From NCBI GenBank assembly GCA_002424525.1, contig DIKJ01000155.1, forward strand, positions 1 through 5,283: 5,283 nucleotides of DNA. Direction: 5' to 3'. This stretch comes from Bacteroidales bacterium UBA5621. GTDB taxonomy: Bacteria; Bacteroidota; Bacteroidia; Bacteroidales; VadinHA17. This document shows, in pieces, positions 1 through 5,283 of the stretch. Below the pieces are notes generated by a model that was not told the origin of the DNA, searched no databases, and saw nothing but the letters and a program-made list of their open reading frames with translations. The position numbers and the translations under genes are program-made. Position 1 is the first letter of the stretch. Every line of letters starts with the position of its first letter.

Positions 1-2228
1 ACATTGTAAGTTCTTGTAGCTGTGACAGGTATTTCTTTTAATGCGTATCCATCGGCGCTAATGATAAGGAACTCTGACCCCTGAGGGATCTCAAATTTGT
101 ATTCCCCTTTGGCGTTGGCAAGATTTTCAGCAGCAGTATCCTTGACTCTGACAGAGGCATAGGGGATAGGCTGCCCTGCTGAATTCCTGATAACTCCCTT
201 TATTTCATTGGGATTGATACCTTTTTTGATACTGACCTGGTAATCCTGAATGGATTTGAGCATTGCTTTTACCGAGGCATTGGCAGGATCAATCTCCAGG
301 GTCCTGTTGTAAGCCTCTATTGCCCGGTTCAGAATGGCGACTTTTCCTTCAAGAGTCTGCTCGTTTCTTGCTAATTCTGTCTCAATAGTTCCGATCCCGA
401 GATACCCCATAACCTTGTTATCTTTGTTGTTGGGGTCGAGGTTTATCATACGGTTGTAATAATCCCTGGCCCTGCTGAGATTGTTATTCATGGTGTGATA
501 GCTCCCAAGATATCTGAACGCTTCGATCATCTGAACAGCATTCCTGACGGAATCCACTTTTGCCCTTTCAATAAGCGTTTCAAATTTTGGTCTTGCCAGA
601 CCGAGTTTTAATTCAGGATCCATCCTTGAATAGGTCCTGGCAATAAATACATAGGCATCGATATAATCAGGTGCCCTTTTCACAACGATGTTAAAAACCG
701 AATCGGCACTCTTGTACTTTGCTCCGTTGTAATATGCCCTTCCTACCCTCATATAATCTTCAATATCATCTTTGCCAAGGCTTATCATTTTGCCCCATGT
801 TTTTGCAGCTCCCTCGAACCTTCTGAAAGAGTAATAGTTTGCAGCTATCTCGTTCAGGATTACCCTGTCTTCAGGATTATATTCAAGCAGTTTGTCGTAT
901 GCCTTAAAAGCCCTGTCGATTTCCAGGTCAGCTTTCCCGATATCACCATCAAGCTTTGCGATCCTCCCGCTCAGGTTGTCAACGGATGTTTTGAATCTTG
1001 TCCTGTCAGCAGCGGTGGTAGCGGCATTAAGCCGTAATTTTTCCCTGTCAAGCTGGGTATTTAAAGTGTTTCGCTCATCGACAAGCTTGGAATAACCCTG
1101 GTTCCTGGCCAGCAGAATCCTTGCCATATATTGATAATCTTTCTTGATTATGCGGTCCGGTGCAACAGAAGCAAATAGTTTATCCATGTATTCCAGAGCC
1201 TTGTCATAGTCCGGGTTTTTCTTGTCGAAGCTGGAATAGCCGGCTATCCTGTTCATATAGGTCCTGGACTGATCAACCAAAAGTATCTCCTCCACATTCT
1301 TTATTACCTCATCATAATCGTTGGCATAGAACAGGGAGTTGACATATAGGATCTTTGCAGGGATATTGCCTGCTGTAAGATCGAGATACTTCCTGTAATT
1401 TGTTTTTGATTGTTCGAGCCGGCCTGCCCTCCAGTAAAGCTGACCCAGTTCGCGATATGCAGGTGCGTAGCTGTCATCAAGGCCTATGGCTTCTTCAAAG
1501 TATTCAAGTGCAGACTGCAGGGCTCCGCTCCTGGCATATACATAACCGATTTTCATGTTTGCTGTCGGAGACTTGGGGTCGGCAAATTGTGCAAGATTAT
1601 AATTCCTGATCGCACTGGAACCATCGTTCACCAGCATGTAAATATCCCCTGCAATCAGGTATATCTCAGCATTCTTGCTATCTATCTTCAGCGCATGCCT
1701 GATCAGAGGCAGGGCTTTTGCGGTATCCACTTTGCCATCCTTTATATAGGATTCTGCAACTTTAGCAAGAGTAAAAGCATAATACCTGGCCGGAGGCACG
1801 ATCTTCTTGATCTTCTTGTAAGGAAGAAGAAAACTCAGTGCTTTTGTCCGCATCTCATCGGCGGTCCTGTCGTCACCCAGGTAATAAGCAATCTTTGCAA
1901 GCCCGACATAATTAAGTGGTTCGTTGGGGTTGGCTGATACTCCTTTCTGATATATCTCCTTTGCCTCACTGGCTGCCACGGTGAGTGAATTGGATATCGT
2001 GTCAGCAAAGTAGCCGAGCAGATAGTTTTCTCCTAAGAAGAAAAAATTCCTGGCATTCGAAGGCTCCTTCTGTATCAGTTGCTGAAACATGGTCCTGGCT
2101 CTTTCATATTGCTCACTCTTGGTAAGGAGGATAGCACTGTTTAGATCCTGTGCCTTAATATTCCCTGTCAGTATGACTGAAAGAATAAATGCCAGTAAAA
2201 GTACCGGTCTGAAGAATTTGAGTTTCAT
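1..2228 (-). CDS. Secreted TPR-repeat protein with C-terminal carboxypeptidase-regulatory-like domain (3' end outside window)
   Basis: The frame is open from an ATG at 2228 to the left edge, giving 742 full codons and no stop. Residues 1-26 are a signal peptide: basic start (MKLKFFRP), hydrophobic core, probable cleavage after NIKA. TPR-like helical pairs follow at about 27-60, 95-130, 187-320, 436-521 and 569-650, with typical cores such as AYRELGQLYWRAGRLEQS near 257. Residues about 380-440 are charged, lack TPR spacing and look like a coiled coil. From about 676 the sequence (IKGVIRNSAGQPIPYASVRV, then GEYKFEIP and ISADGY) matches the CarboxypepD_reg-like beta-sandwich family. TPR arrays usually mediate protein contacts, so a periplasmic or outer-membrane-facing scaffold is likely; the precise function is unknown. 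It lies 90 bp downstream of the PstS-like gene on the same strand, a pairing I recall near exbBD/tonB in Bacteroides. An OmpA-like or other domain could follow beyond the edge. The domain call is firm; the role is not. Confidence 0.9.
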   Translation of the reverse strand, partial: MKLKFFRPVLLLAFILSVILTGNIKAQDLNSAILLTKSEQYERARTMFQQLIQKEPSNARNFFFLGENYLLGYFADTISNSLTVAASEAKEIYQKGVSANPNEPLNYVGLAKIAYYLGDDRTADEMRTKALSFLLPYKKIKKIVPPARYYAFTLAKVAESYIKDGKVDTAKALPLIRHALKIDSKNAEIYLIAGDIYMLVNDGSSAIRNYNLAQFADPKSPTANMKIGYVYARSGALQSALEYFEEAIGLDDSYAPAYRELGQLYWRAGRLEQSKTNYRKYLDLTAGNIPAKILYVNSLFYANDYDEVIKNVEEILLVDQSRTYMNRIAGYSSFDKKNPDYDKALEYMDKLFASVAPDRIIKKDYQYMARILLARNQGYSKLVDERNTLNTQLDREKLRLNAATTAADRTRFKTSVDNLSGRIAKLDGDIGKADLEIDRAFKAYDKLLEYNPEDRVILNEIAANYYSFRRFEGAAKTWGKMISLGKDDIEDYMRVGRAYYNGAKYKSADSVFNIVVKRAPDYIDAYVFIARTYSRMDPELKLGLARPKFETLIERAKVDSVRNAVQMIEAFRYLGSYHTMNNNLSRARDYYNRMINLDPNNKDNKVMGYLGIGTIETELARNEQTLEGKVAILNRAIEAYNRTLEIDPANASVKAMLKSIQDYQVSIKKGINPNEIKGVIRNSAGQPIPYASVRVKDTAAENLANAKGEYKFEIPQGSEFLIISADGYALKEIPVTATRTYN

Positions 2229-2293
2229 AGTTTTCTTGTTTTTATCACAATTATTCATTAATTATTTTTCTTTTTTCACGATTTGTCAAATAT

Positions 2294-2301
2294 CAAATAT
2301 A
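2294..2301 (-). promoter_or_regulatory. Candidate Bacteroidota -7 box (TATATTTG) before the TPR gene
   Basis: On the minus strand, TATATTTG fits the TAnnTTTG -7 consensus of the Bacteroidota primary sigma factor. It lies 65 bases before the TPR gene ATG, in the 90-bp AT-rich gap after the PstS-like gene. No good -33 TTTG is seen at the expected spacing, and such a box arises easily in AT-rich DNA. No terminator is visible in this gap, so read-through from the PstS-like gene is an equally good explanation for expression. Confidence 0.3.
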
Positions 2302-2318
2302 TCAATTAAAGTACATTA

Positions 2319-3281
2319 TCATTTCCTTATCTGAACAAGCCTTACAGGCATGGTAGCGGGCACAAGACCTGATTTAAGCACAATCCTCTGCCCCTGTTCT
2401 GCAGTGGCCCACTGAATAAAGCCTGATCCAAGACCGCTGAATGTTTCCCTGGAGATCATATAGACCTCCCTGATAAAAGGGTATGACTTTTCATAAATAG
2501 ATCCCGGGTATGGCCTGTAGTAGGTCCCGTCGCTTATAAACCTTCGCGACACAGCAACTACATTAATCCTTTCCATGAAGCTCCTGCTCAGCGAATCATA
2601 TGGTTCACTTATCCAGTTTACGCTTATGATGCCCAGTGCGTCCGGGTTCCCTGAGACATAATCAATCACCTCGGGATTATTATTCACCGCAAAGAAATTA
2701 TCTCCAAGCGCCCCGTCAATCTCAAAGATCTCCTTGAAATATCTGATGTTCCCCGATCTGGTGTTGTCAAAAATAACATTTATCTGGTTTTGTTTAGATT
2801 TTGGATTGATCTCTTTCCAGCTTTTGATATTTCCCCTGAAGATATCACGCACAGTTTCATATCTCAGCAATGTGTCATTGTTTGCCAGGTTGGTTATAAG
2901 AGCGAGCCCGTCGTATGCAAAAGTGGTTGTTCTAGCAATGACCAGTGTGTCACGGAGATATTTTATCTGATTGTCTGTCAGCTTCTTTCCGGTAACCATC
3001 ATTCTCACTGAGTCGTTCATGAAGTAGTTTACCACATCAACTTCCGGCATATAAAGAGGTTCTATATGTGCGTTATGATAGAGACTTGTAAATATGTAAA
3101 TCTCATCGTCAATAATCGGCTGGAACGATTCATCAACAGCTATCCTGATGTTTCCGCTGGTGGGAGTCTCTTTTGGCCCGGACGTGCTTCCTCCCTGGCA
3201 GGAAATAAGGACCACTGCAGCAGCAATGAGCATACATCTCAGTCCCGTCAGAAAAATTTGGCCTATGATCTTTTTAAGCAT
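2319..3281 (-). CDS. PstS-like substrate-binding lipoprotein (PBP superfamily)
   Basis: A 320-residue protein from the ATG at 3281. The frame stays open upstream to 3482, but I chose this start because it gives a lipoprotein signal peptide: MLKKIIGQ basic start, hydrophobic AAAVVLISC, and lipobox LISC with the lipidated Cys at 28. The mature part resembles the Bacteroidota PstS-like periplasmic-binding family: IRIAVDESFQPI (45-56), FAYDGLALI (121-129), NPEVIDYVSGNPDALGIISV (202-221), and GSGFIQWATAEQGQR (285-299) followed by a VLKSGLVPA ending. No acidic run follows the Cys, so periplasmic rather than surface exposure is likely. Classical PstS phosphate-loop features are altered: DESFQP stands where a GST-type loop is expected, and SGN (176-178) replaces SGT. 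No pstC, pstA or pstB lies nearby. In relatives I recall this family beside tonB/exbD and a TPR gene, as here. The family call is strong; phosphate as ligand is doubtful. It could be cotranscribed with the TPR gene. Confidence 0.88.
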   Translation of the reverse strand: MLKKIIGQIFLTGLRCMLIAAAVVLISCQGGSTSGPKETPTSGNIRIAVDESFQPIIDDEIYIFTSLYHNAHIEPLYMPEVDVVNYFMNDSVRMMVTGKKLTDNQIKYLRDTLVIARTTTFAYDGLALITNLANNDTLLRYETVRDIFRGNIKSWKEINPKSKQNQINVIFDNTRSGNIRYFKEIFEIDGALGDNFFAVNNNPEVIDYVSGNPDALGIISVNWISEPYDSLSRSFMERINVVAVSRRFISDGTYYRPYPGSIYEKSYPFIREVYMISRETFSGLGSGFIQWATAEQGQRIVLKSGLVPATMPVRLVQIRK

Positions 3282-3310
3282 ATTGATCCCCAAAAGAGAG
3301 TTTTGGCAGG

Positions 3311-3318
3311 CAAACTTA
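3311..3318 (-). promoter_or_regulatory. Candidate -7 box (TAAGTTTG) before the PstS-like gene
   Basis: Minus-strand TAAGTTTG fits TAnnTTTG and ends 29 bases before the chosen ATG at 3281, which would give a leader of roughly 20-25 bases. No clear -33 TTTG is present at 19-21 bp upstream. If this box is used, transcription would start downstream of the alternative ATG codons at 3350 and 3482, supporting the 3281 start. The match alone is weak evidence. Confidence 0.35.
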
Positions 3319-3441
3319 ATAAAATTTTGTATATCTGATAATTTGCTCATAGAAACTTTTCCGTCAGTAAAGCAATAATTTCCTGAAAATGTCTCTGCAA
3401 AGCCTATGCCACACTTGTCCGGCCCCTGAGAGCATGATAAT

Positions 3442-3675
3442 TCATTCCTCTTCGGGATCATGTGTGAAAAAAGCTTCAACAATCTTCTGGTAACTCCGGA
3501 AAGCCCTGTATATTCCCAGAATTATAAAGGCTACACCCAAAATGACCTGAACGGTTTTATCGAGTGTGCTCATGTCAAAGAAGAAGGCCAGATAGATCCC
3601 TATACCAACATAGAAAAACGCCATGAACACCCCAAATACTGCCCCCATCTGTCTTAATAGTCTGTTAGTTTCCAT
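3442..3675 (-). CDS. Small two-helix membrane protein of unknown function (77 residues)
   Basis: A complete ORF from the ATG at 3675 to the TGA at 3444-3442. It encodes two hydrophobic helices, at about 10-33 (GAVFGVFMAFFYVGIGIYLA and following) and about 41-58 (VQVILGVAFIILGIY), joined by a short DMSTLDK turn. Basic residues flank both outer ends (R5, R8; R57, R60, K64), so by the positive-inside rule both termini should be cytoplasmic. The tail is acidic (HDPEEE). I do not recognise a named family with certainty. The pattern resembles small membrane proteins I recall next to exbB/exbD in Bacteroidota, which would fit the PstS-like and TPR genes downstream, but no exbB, exbD or tonB lies in this window. 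It follows the queA terminator and has its own candidate promoter, and a 160-bp gap separates it from the PstS-like gene. Clear membrane topology and the context make it a real gene; its function is unknown. Confidence 0.8.
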   Translation of the reverse strand: METNRLLRQMGAVFGVFMAFFYVGIGIYLAFFFDMSTLDKTVQVILGVAFIILGIYRAFRSYQKIVEAFFTHDPEEE

Positions 3676-3748
3676 CAGAATATTTTAAACTGCCAAATAA
3701 ACAAAAAAATCATTACGCAATCAAGAAAAAAAAATGTTCTTCTGACTA

Positions 3749-3756
3749 CAAAGTTA
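3749..3756 (-). promoter_or_regulatory. Candidate -7 box (TAACTTTG) for the small membrane protein gene
   Basis: Minus-strand TAACTTTG is an exact TAnnTTTG match in the AT-rich gap between the queA terminator and the 77-residue gene. It would place the transcription start near 3742 and leave an AT-rich leader of roughly 65-70 bases with poly-T runs. The -33 region is not a good TTTG match. Its position just after a terminator and before a gene on the same strand makes it the best candidate promoter for the envelope genes. Confidence 0.45.
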
Positions 3757-3811
3757 AATAAAAAAAATTAGCCACAGATTTCCTGCCGTCAGATGTTGTC
3801 AATATATGTTC

Positions 3812-3849
3812 AAAAATGTCTGCCCGGCAGATAACAACCTGCCCGGGCA
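3812..3849 (-). terminator. Probable intrinsic terminator of queA
   Basis: On the minus strand, two bases after the queA stop codon, TGCCCGGGCA (3849-3840) is followed by a ten-base loop GGTTGTTATC and then TGCCGGGCA (3829-3821). The arms pair over about nine base pairs with one bulged G. GACA and then a run of five T residues (3816-3812) follow. A GC-rich stem with a near-adjacent T-run is the classical Rho-independent layout. The left arm is itself a perfect ten-base palindrome. The T-run is short and offset by about four bases, so efficiency may be moderate. Confidence 0.7.
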
Positions 3850-3851
3850 TA

Positions 3852-5081
3852 TCATTTTAAAATAAGTGATGCGTCTCCATAGCTGAGGAACCTGAAGCCA
3901 TTTCTGAGTGCGTGATCGTAGATCCTTTTCCATTTCTCCCCTGTGAAGGCCGATACCATAAGCAGGAGGGTACTTCCAGGCTGATGGAAATTTGTGATCA
4001 ACCCCCTGATCATCCGGAAGTTATATCCGGGTATGATCATCAGCCTGGTAGCAGCATGAAGATACTTTTCACCTTTACTGTCCAGCGCTTCAATCAATGC
4101 TGTAAGTGATTCATCAACAGTTATATAATCGATGAGTTCGTAGGATTCCCACTGGTCAATGGTAAGGGCACCAGCTACCGGCACTCCGCCGGTGATGGTT
4201 TTAACTCCCAGCCAGTAAAGGCTTTCAAGTGTCCTGACCGAGGTAGTTCCGACCGGAAGGATGTTGTTCCGGAAAGCCAGGATCGTTTCAATGGTGTTTC
4301 TGTCGATGATGAAGTGTTCGGTGTGCATTTCATGTTCCAGAACACTGATGGTCTTTACAGGCTTAAAGGTCCCGGCACCTATATGGAGAGTCAGTTCAGC
4401 ACTCCTGATGCCTTTTCTTCTGATCCTCTCCAGAACCTCACCGGTAAAATGGAGTCCGGCTGTCGGCGCCGCCACGGAACCGTTAACCCTCGAGAAGAGG
4501 GTCTGGTAGGAGACCGCATCATTGCCATCGTCTTCTCTTTTAATATAAGGGGGCAGAGGCAGACGACCCGCTTTTTCAATTATTTCACCAAAATTAAGTC
4601 CGGGATTGTCCCAGCTGAATCTTACATTTATCGTTTCTCCGTTTGATCCCGCTTTTTCAGCAATTACCTCACTCTCTTTGTCTCCGGAAAGAATTCTCTT
4701 CGTCAGGCTTCCGCTTTTCCATTTCTTAAGGTTGCCGACGATACATTTCCATATAACAGGCTTGGTCGAACTGAACGATCGTTCATAGTCACCCGGATCA
4801 AGAGGTTCGATGCAAAAGACTTCAATTGAGGCTCCTGTCTCTTTCCGGAAGAGAATTCTCGCCCTTATAACCCTGGTATTGTTGAAAACAAGAAGTGAAT
4901 TCCGGGGTATGTAATTGGCAATATTCCGGAATATGTCATCCCTGATCAGATCTCCCCTGCAAAAGAGCAATTTTGAATTATCTCTCTCTTTTTCAGGAAA
5001 TTGGGCTATCTTGTCCTCGGGTAGATCATAAGCATAGTCTGCCATACTGATCCGGCCTGCAAGTGTCTCAATCTTTTTCAT
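3852..5081 (-). CDS. queA: S-adenosylmethionine:tRNA ribosyltransferase-isomerase (QueA family, long Bacteroidota form)
   Basis: QueA transfers and isomerises the ribosyl part of S-adenosylmethionine onto preQ1 in tRNA, giving epoxyqueuosine, the penultimate step of queuosine formation in the cytoplasm. Family signatures are clear (residues counted from the upstream GTG at 5087): YDLPEDKIAQFP (20-31), LLVFNNTRVIRARI (65-78), LPLPPYIKRE (176-185), GSVAAPTAGLHF (203-214), HIGAGTF (235-241), VGTTSVRTLES (279-289), PGYNF (353-357), TNFHQPGSTLLLMVSAF (365-381) and SYGDA (402-406). Length is about 409-411 residues against roughly 340-360 in canonical QueA. The extra sequence lies around 95-165 and 290-345, where canonical proteins run almost directly from the VGTTSVR motif to PGY. 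I chose the ATG at 5081 over the GTG two codons upstream because ATG is far more common. Bacteroidota can carry a second, shorter QueA elsewhere, so this copy may be a paralogue; queuosine function is therefore likely, not certain. It is monocistronic by its promoter and terminator. Confidence 0.92.
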   Translation of the reverse strand: MKKIETLAGRISMADYAYDLPEDKIAQFPEKERDNSKLLFCRGDLIRDDIFRNIANYIPRNSLLVFNNTRVIRARILFRKETGASIEVFCIEPLDPGDYERSFSSTKPVIWKCIVGNLKKWKSGSLTKRILSGDKESEVIAEKAGSNGETINVRFSWDNPGLNFGEIIEKAGRLPLPPYIKREDDGNDAVSYQTLFSRVNGSVAAPTAGLHFTGEVLERIRRKGIRSAELTLHIGAGTFKPVKTISVLEHEMHTEHFIIDRNTIETILAFRNNILPVGTTSVRTLESLYWLGVKTITGGVPVAGALTIDQWESYELIDYITVDESLTALIEALDSKGEKYLHAATRLMIIPGYNFRMIRGLITNFHQPGSTLLLMVSAFTGEKWKRIYDHALRNGFRFLSYGDASLILK

Positions 5082-5094
5082 TTTCACTTGCTGG

Positions 5095-5102
5095 CAAAAA
5101 TA
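5095..5102 (-). promoter_or_regulatory. Candidate -7 box (TATTTTTG) of queA
   Basis: Minus-strand TATTTTTG fits TAnnTTTG exactly and ends 13 bases before the ATG at 5081, so the transcript would carry a very short leader (roughly 8 bases), or be nearly leaderless if the GTG at 5087 were used. A -33 TTTG is not evident at the expected distance. A short leader leaves no room for a preQ1 riboswitch, and none is seen. Confidence 0.45.
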
Positions 5103-5107
5103 GCCAA

Positions 5108-5139
5108 TTTTTCAGTTATTCCTTATTTTACTACCTTTG
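5108..5139 (+). promoter_or_regulatory. Promoter of rnpB (-7 box TACCTTTG)
   Basis: TACCTTTG at 5132-5139 matches the Bacteroidota -7 consensus TAnnTTTG exactly. A T-run at 5108-5112 sits 19 bp upstream, at the spacing of the -33 element, although the usual final G is missing. Transcription would begin about 5-7 bases after the box, at 5144-5147, which agrees with where RNase P RNA homology should begin. Agreement of box, spacing and RNA start makes this the best-supported promoter in the window. Confidence 0.7.
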
Positions 5140-5144
5140 CAGTG

Positions 5145-5283
5145 CAGCTGGACGTTTCATCGTTCCGGACCGGCTTAGCCGGAAAACCGGGAAGGAAAGT
5201 CCGGACAACACAGAGCACCATGCTTCCTAACGGGAAGATATCCGCAAGGGTATAGCAGTGTAACAGAAAATAACCGTCCCGAT
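5145..5283 (+). ncRNA. rnpB: RNase P RNA, bacterial type, 5' part (runs off the right edge)
   Basis: This is the catalytic RNA that removes 5' leaders from precursor tRNAs. The strongest signature is GGAAAGTCCGGAC at 5194-5206, the universal 5' strand of helix P4 and its flank. The conserved CAGTGTAACAGAAAATAACCG block begins at 5256, matching the CAGUGCAACAGAGAG-AAACCG core seen across bacteria. Between them lie two clean hairpins: CTTCC-TAACG-GGAAG (5223-5237, P8-like) and ATATCC-GCAA-GGGTAT (5238-5253, P9-like, with a GNRA tetraloop). Upstream, CCGGCTTAGCCGG near 5170-5182 forms the tip of a P3-like hairpin. About 139 bases are visible; the rest, including the 3' strand of P4, lies beyond the window. 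The 5' end is estimated from the promoter and is uncertain by a few bases. It is transcribed divergently from queA. Confidence 0.95.

Larger units (their letters stand above)
3676..3851. other. AT-rich intergenic region between queA and the small membrane protein gene
   Basis: This 176-bp stretch holds, on the minus strand, the queA terminator hairpin (3812-3849) and then the TAACTTTG box (3749-3756). The rest consists of A/T runs (for example around 3725-3734 and 3760-3769) and contains no credible ORF on either strand. I saw no tRNA, riboswitch-like fold or repeat in it. Confidence 0.6.

Noticed and set aside
1410..1937. 175-codon plus-strand ORF with several cysteines
   Set aside because: It lies wholly antisense to the TPR coding frame, which is open from 2228 to the left edge with a clear signal peptide and repeat structure. 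Its translation is Cys-rich and shows no recognisable domain.
2229..2318. Terminator between the PstS-like and TPR genes
   Set aside because: Only a tiny AT-rich inverted repeat (ATTTG-A-CAAAT) is present. There is no GC-rich stem, so a terminator cannot be supported.
3066..3338. 90-codon plus-strand ORF
   Set aside because: It is antisense to the N-terminal part of the PstS-like gene and its leader; it has no membrane, signal or domain pattern.
3282..3482. Longer start for the PstS-like protein (ATG at 3482 or 3350)
   Set aside because: It would put 23-67 unrelated residues ahead of a textbook lipoprotein signal peptide and, for 3482, overlap the upstream gene by about 40 bp.
3777..3849. 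Possible preQ1 riboswitch or small RNA near queA
   Set aside because: The only strong fold is the hairpin after the queA stop, which has terminator layout. Upstream of queA the leader is too short for a preQ1 aptamer.
4314..4646. 110-codon plus-strand ORF
   Set aside because: It is antisense to queA, where every conserved motif is on the minus strand; the translation shows no domain.
5082..5087. GTG at 5087 as the queA start
   Set aside because: An ATG two codons downstream gives an equally complete protein and is the more usual start; the difference is two residues.

Overview
The window looks like chromosomal DNA of a member of the Bacteroidota, probably the Bacteroidales or Marinilabiliales side of the phylum. 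Three observations point there. Gene starts lack strong Shine-Dalgarno sites and are preceded by boxes of the form TAnnTTTG, the -7 element of the Bacteroidota primary sigma factor. The QueA homologue is of the long (about 410-residue) form. The PstS-like lipoprotein followed by a secreted TPR protein is a pairing I recall from Bacteroides-type TonB/ExbBD gene clusters. No mobile elements, CRISPR arrays, tRNAs or rRNAs were seen.

Layout, read right to left along the minus strand. At the right edge the 5' part of the RNase P RNA gene (rnpB) runs rightward on the plus strand and leaves the window. A gap of less than 70 bp holds back-to-back candidate promoters for rnpB and for queA, which is transcribed leftward. 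queA ends at a GC-rich hairpin followed by a T-run, a likely intrinsic terminator. Next is an AT-rich stretch with a candidate promoter, then a 77-residue protein with two membrane helices. After a 160-bp gap comes a 320-residue lipoprotein of the phosphate-binding-protein (PstS-like) family. After a 90-bp AT-rich gap comes a large secreted TPR protein (at least 742 residues), which fills the left 2.2 kb and leaves the window inside a carboxypeptidase-regulatory-like beta-sandwich domain. This last gene has no in-window stop codon, so stop-to-stop ORF lists miss it although it is the largest gene here.

queA and rnpB belong to tRNA biology: QueA makes the epoxyqueuosine precursor of the wobble base queuosine, and RNase P trims tRNA 5' ends. 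The other three genes form an envelope group: a small inner-membrane protein, a periplasm-facing substrate-binding-type lipoprotein and a periplasmic or outer-membrane-associated TPR scaffold. In relatives, as I recall, the last two sit beside exbB, exbD and tonB. None of those energisation genes is in this window. The PstS-like protein has no pstC, pstA or pstB nearby and lacks the usual phosphate-loop residues. Its role is therefore more likely to be envelope or TonB-related than classical phosphate uptake, but this is inference.

Most of the window is ordinary core-genome content. The points worth a second look are the divergent queA/rnpB promoter region, the TPR plus regulatory-domain fusion with an internal coiled-coil-like insert, the atypical PstS-like protein separated from ExbBD/TonB, and the lineage-specific insertions in QueA.
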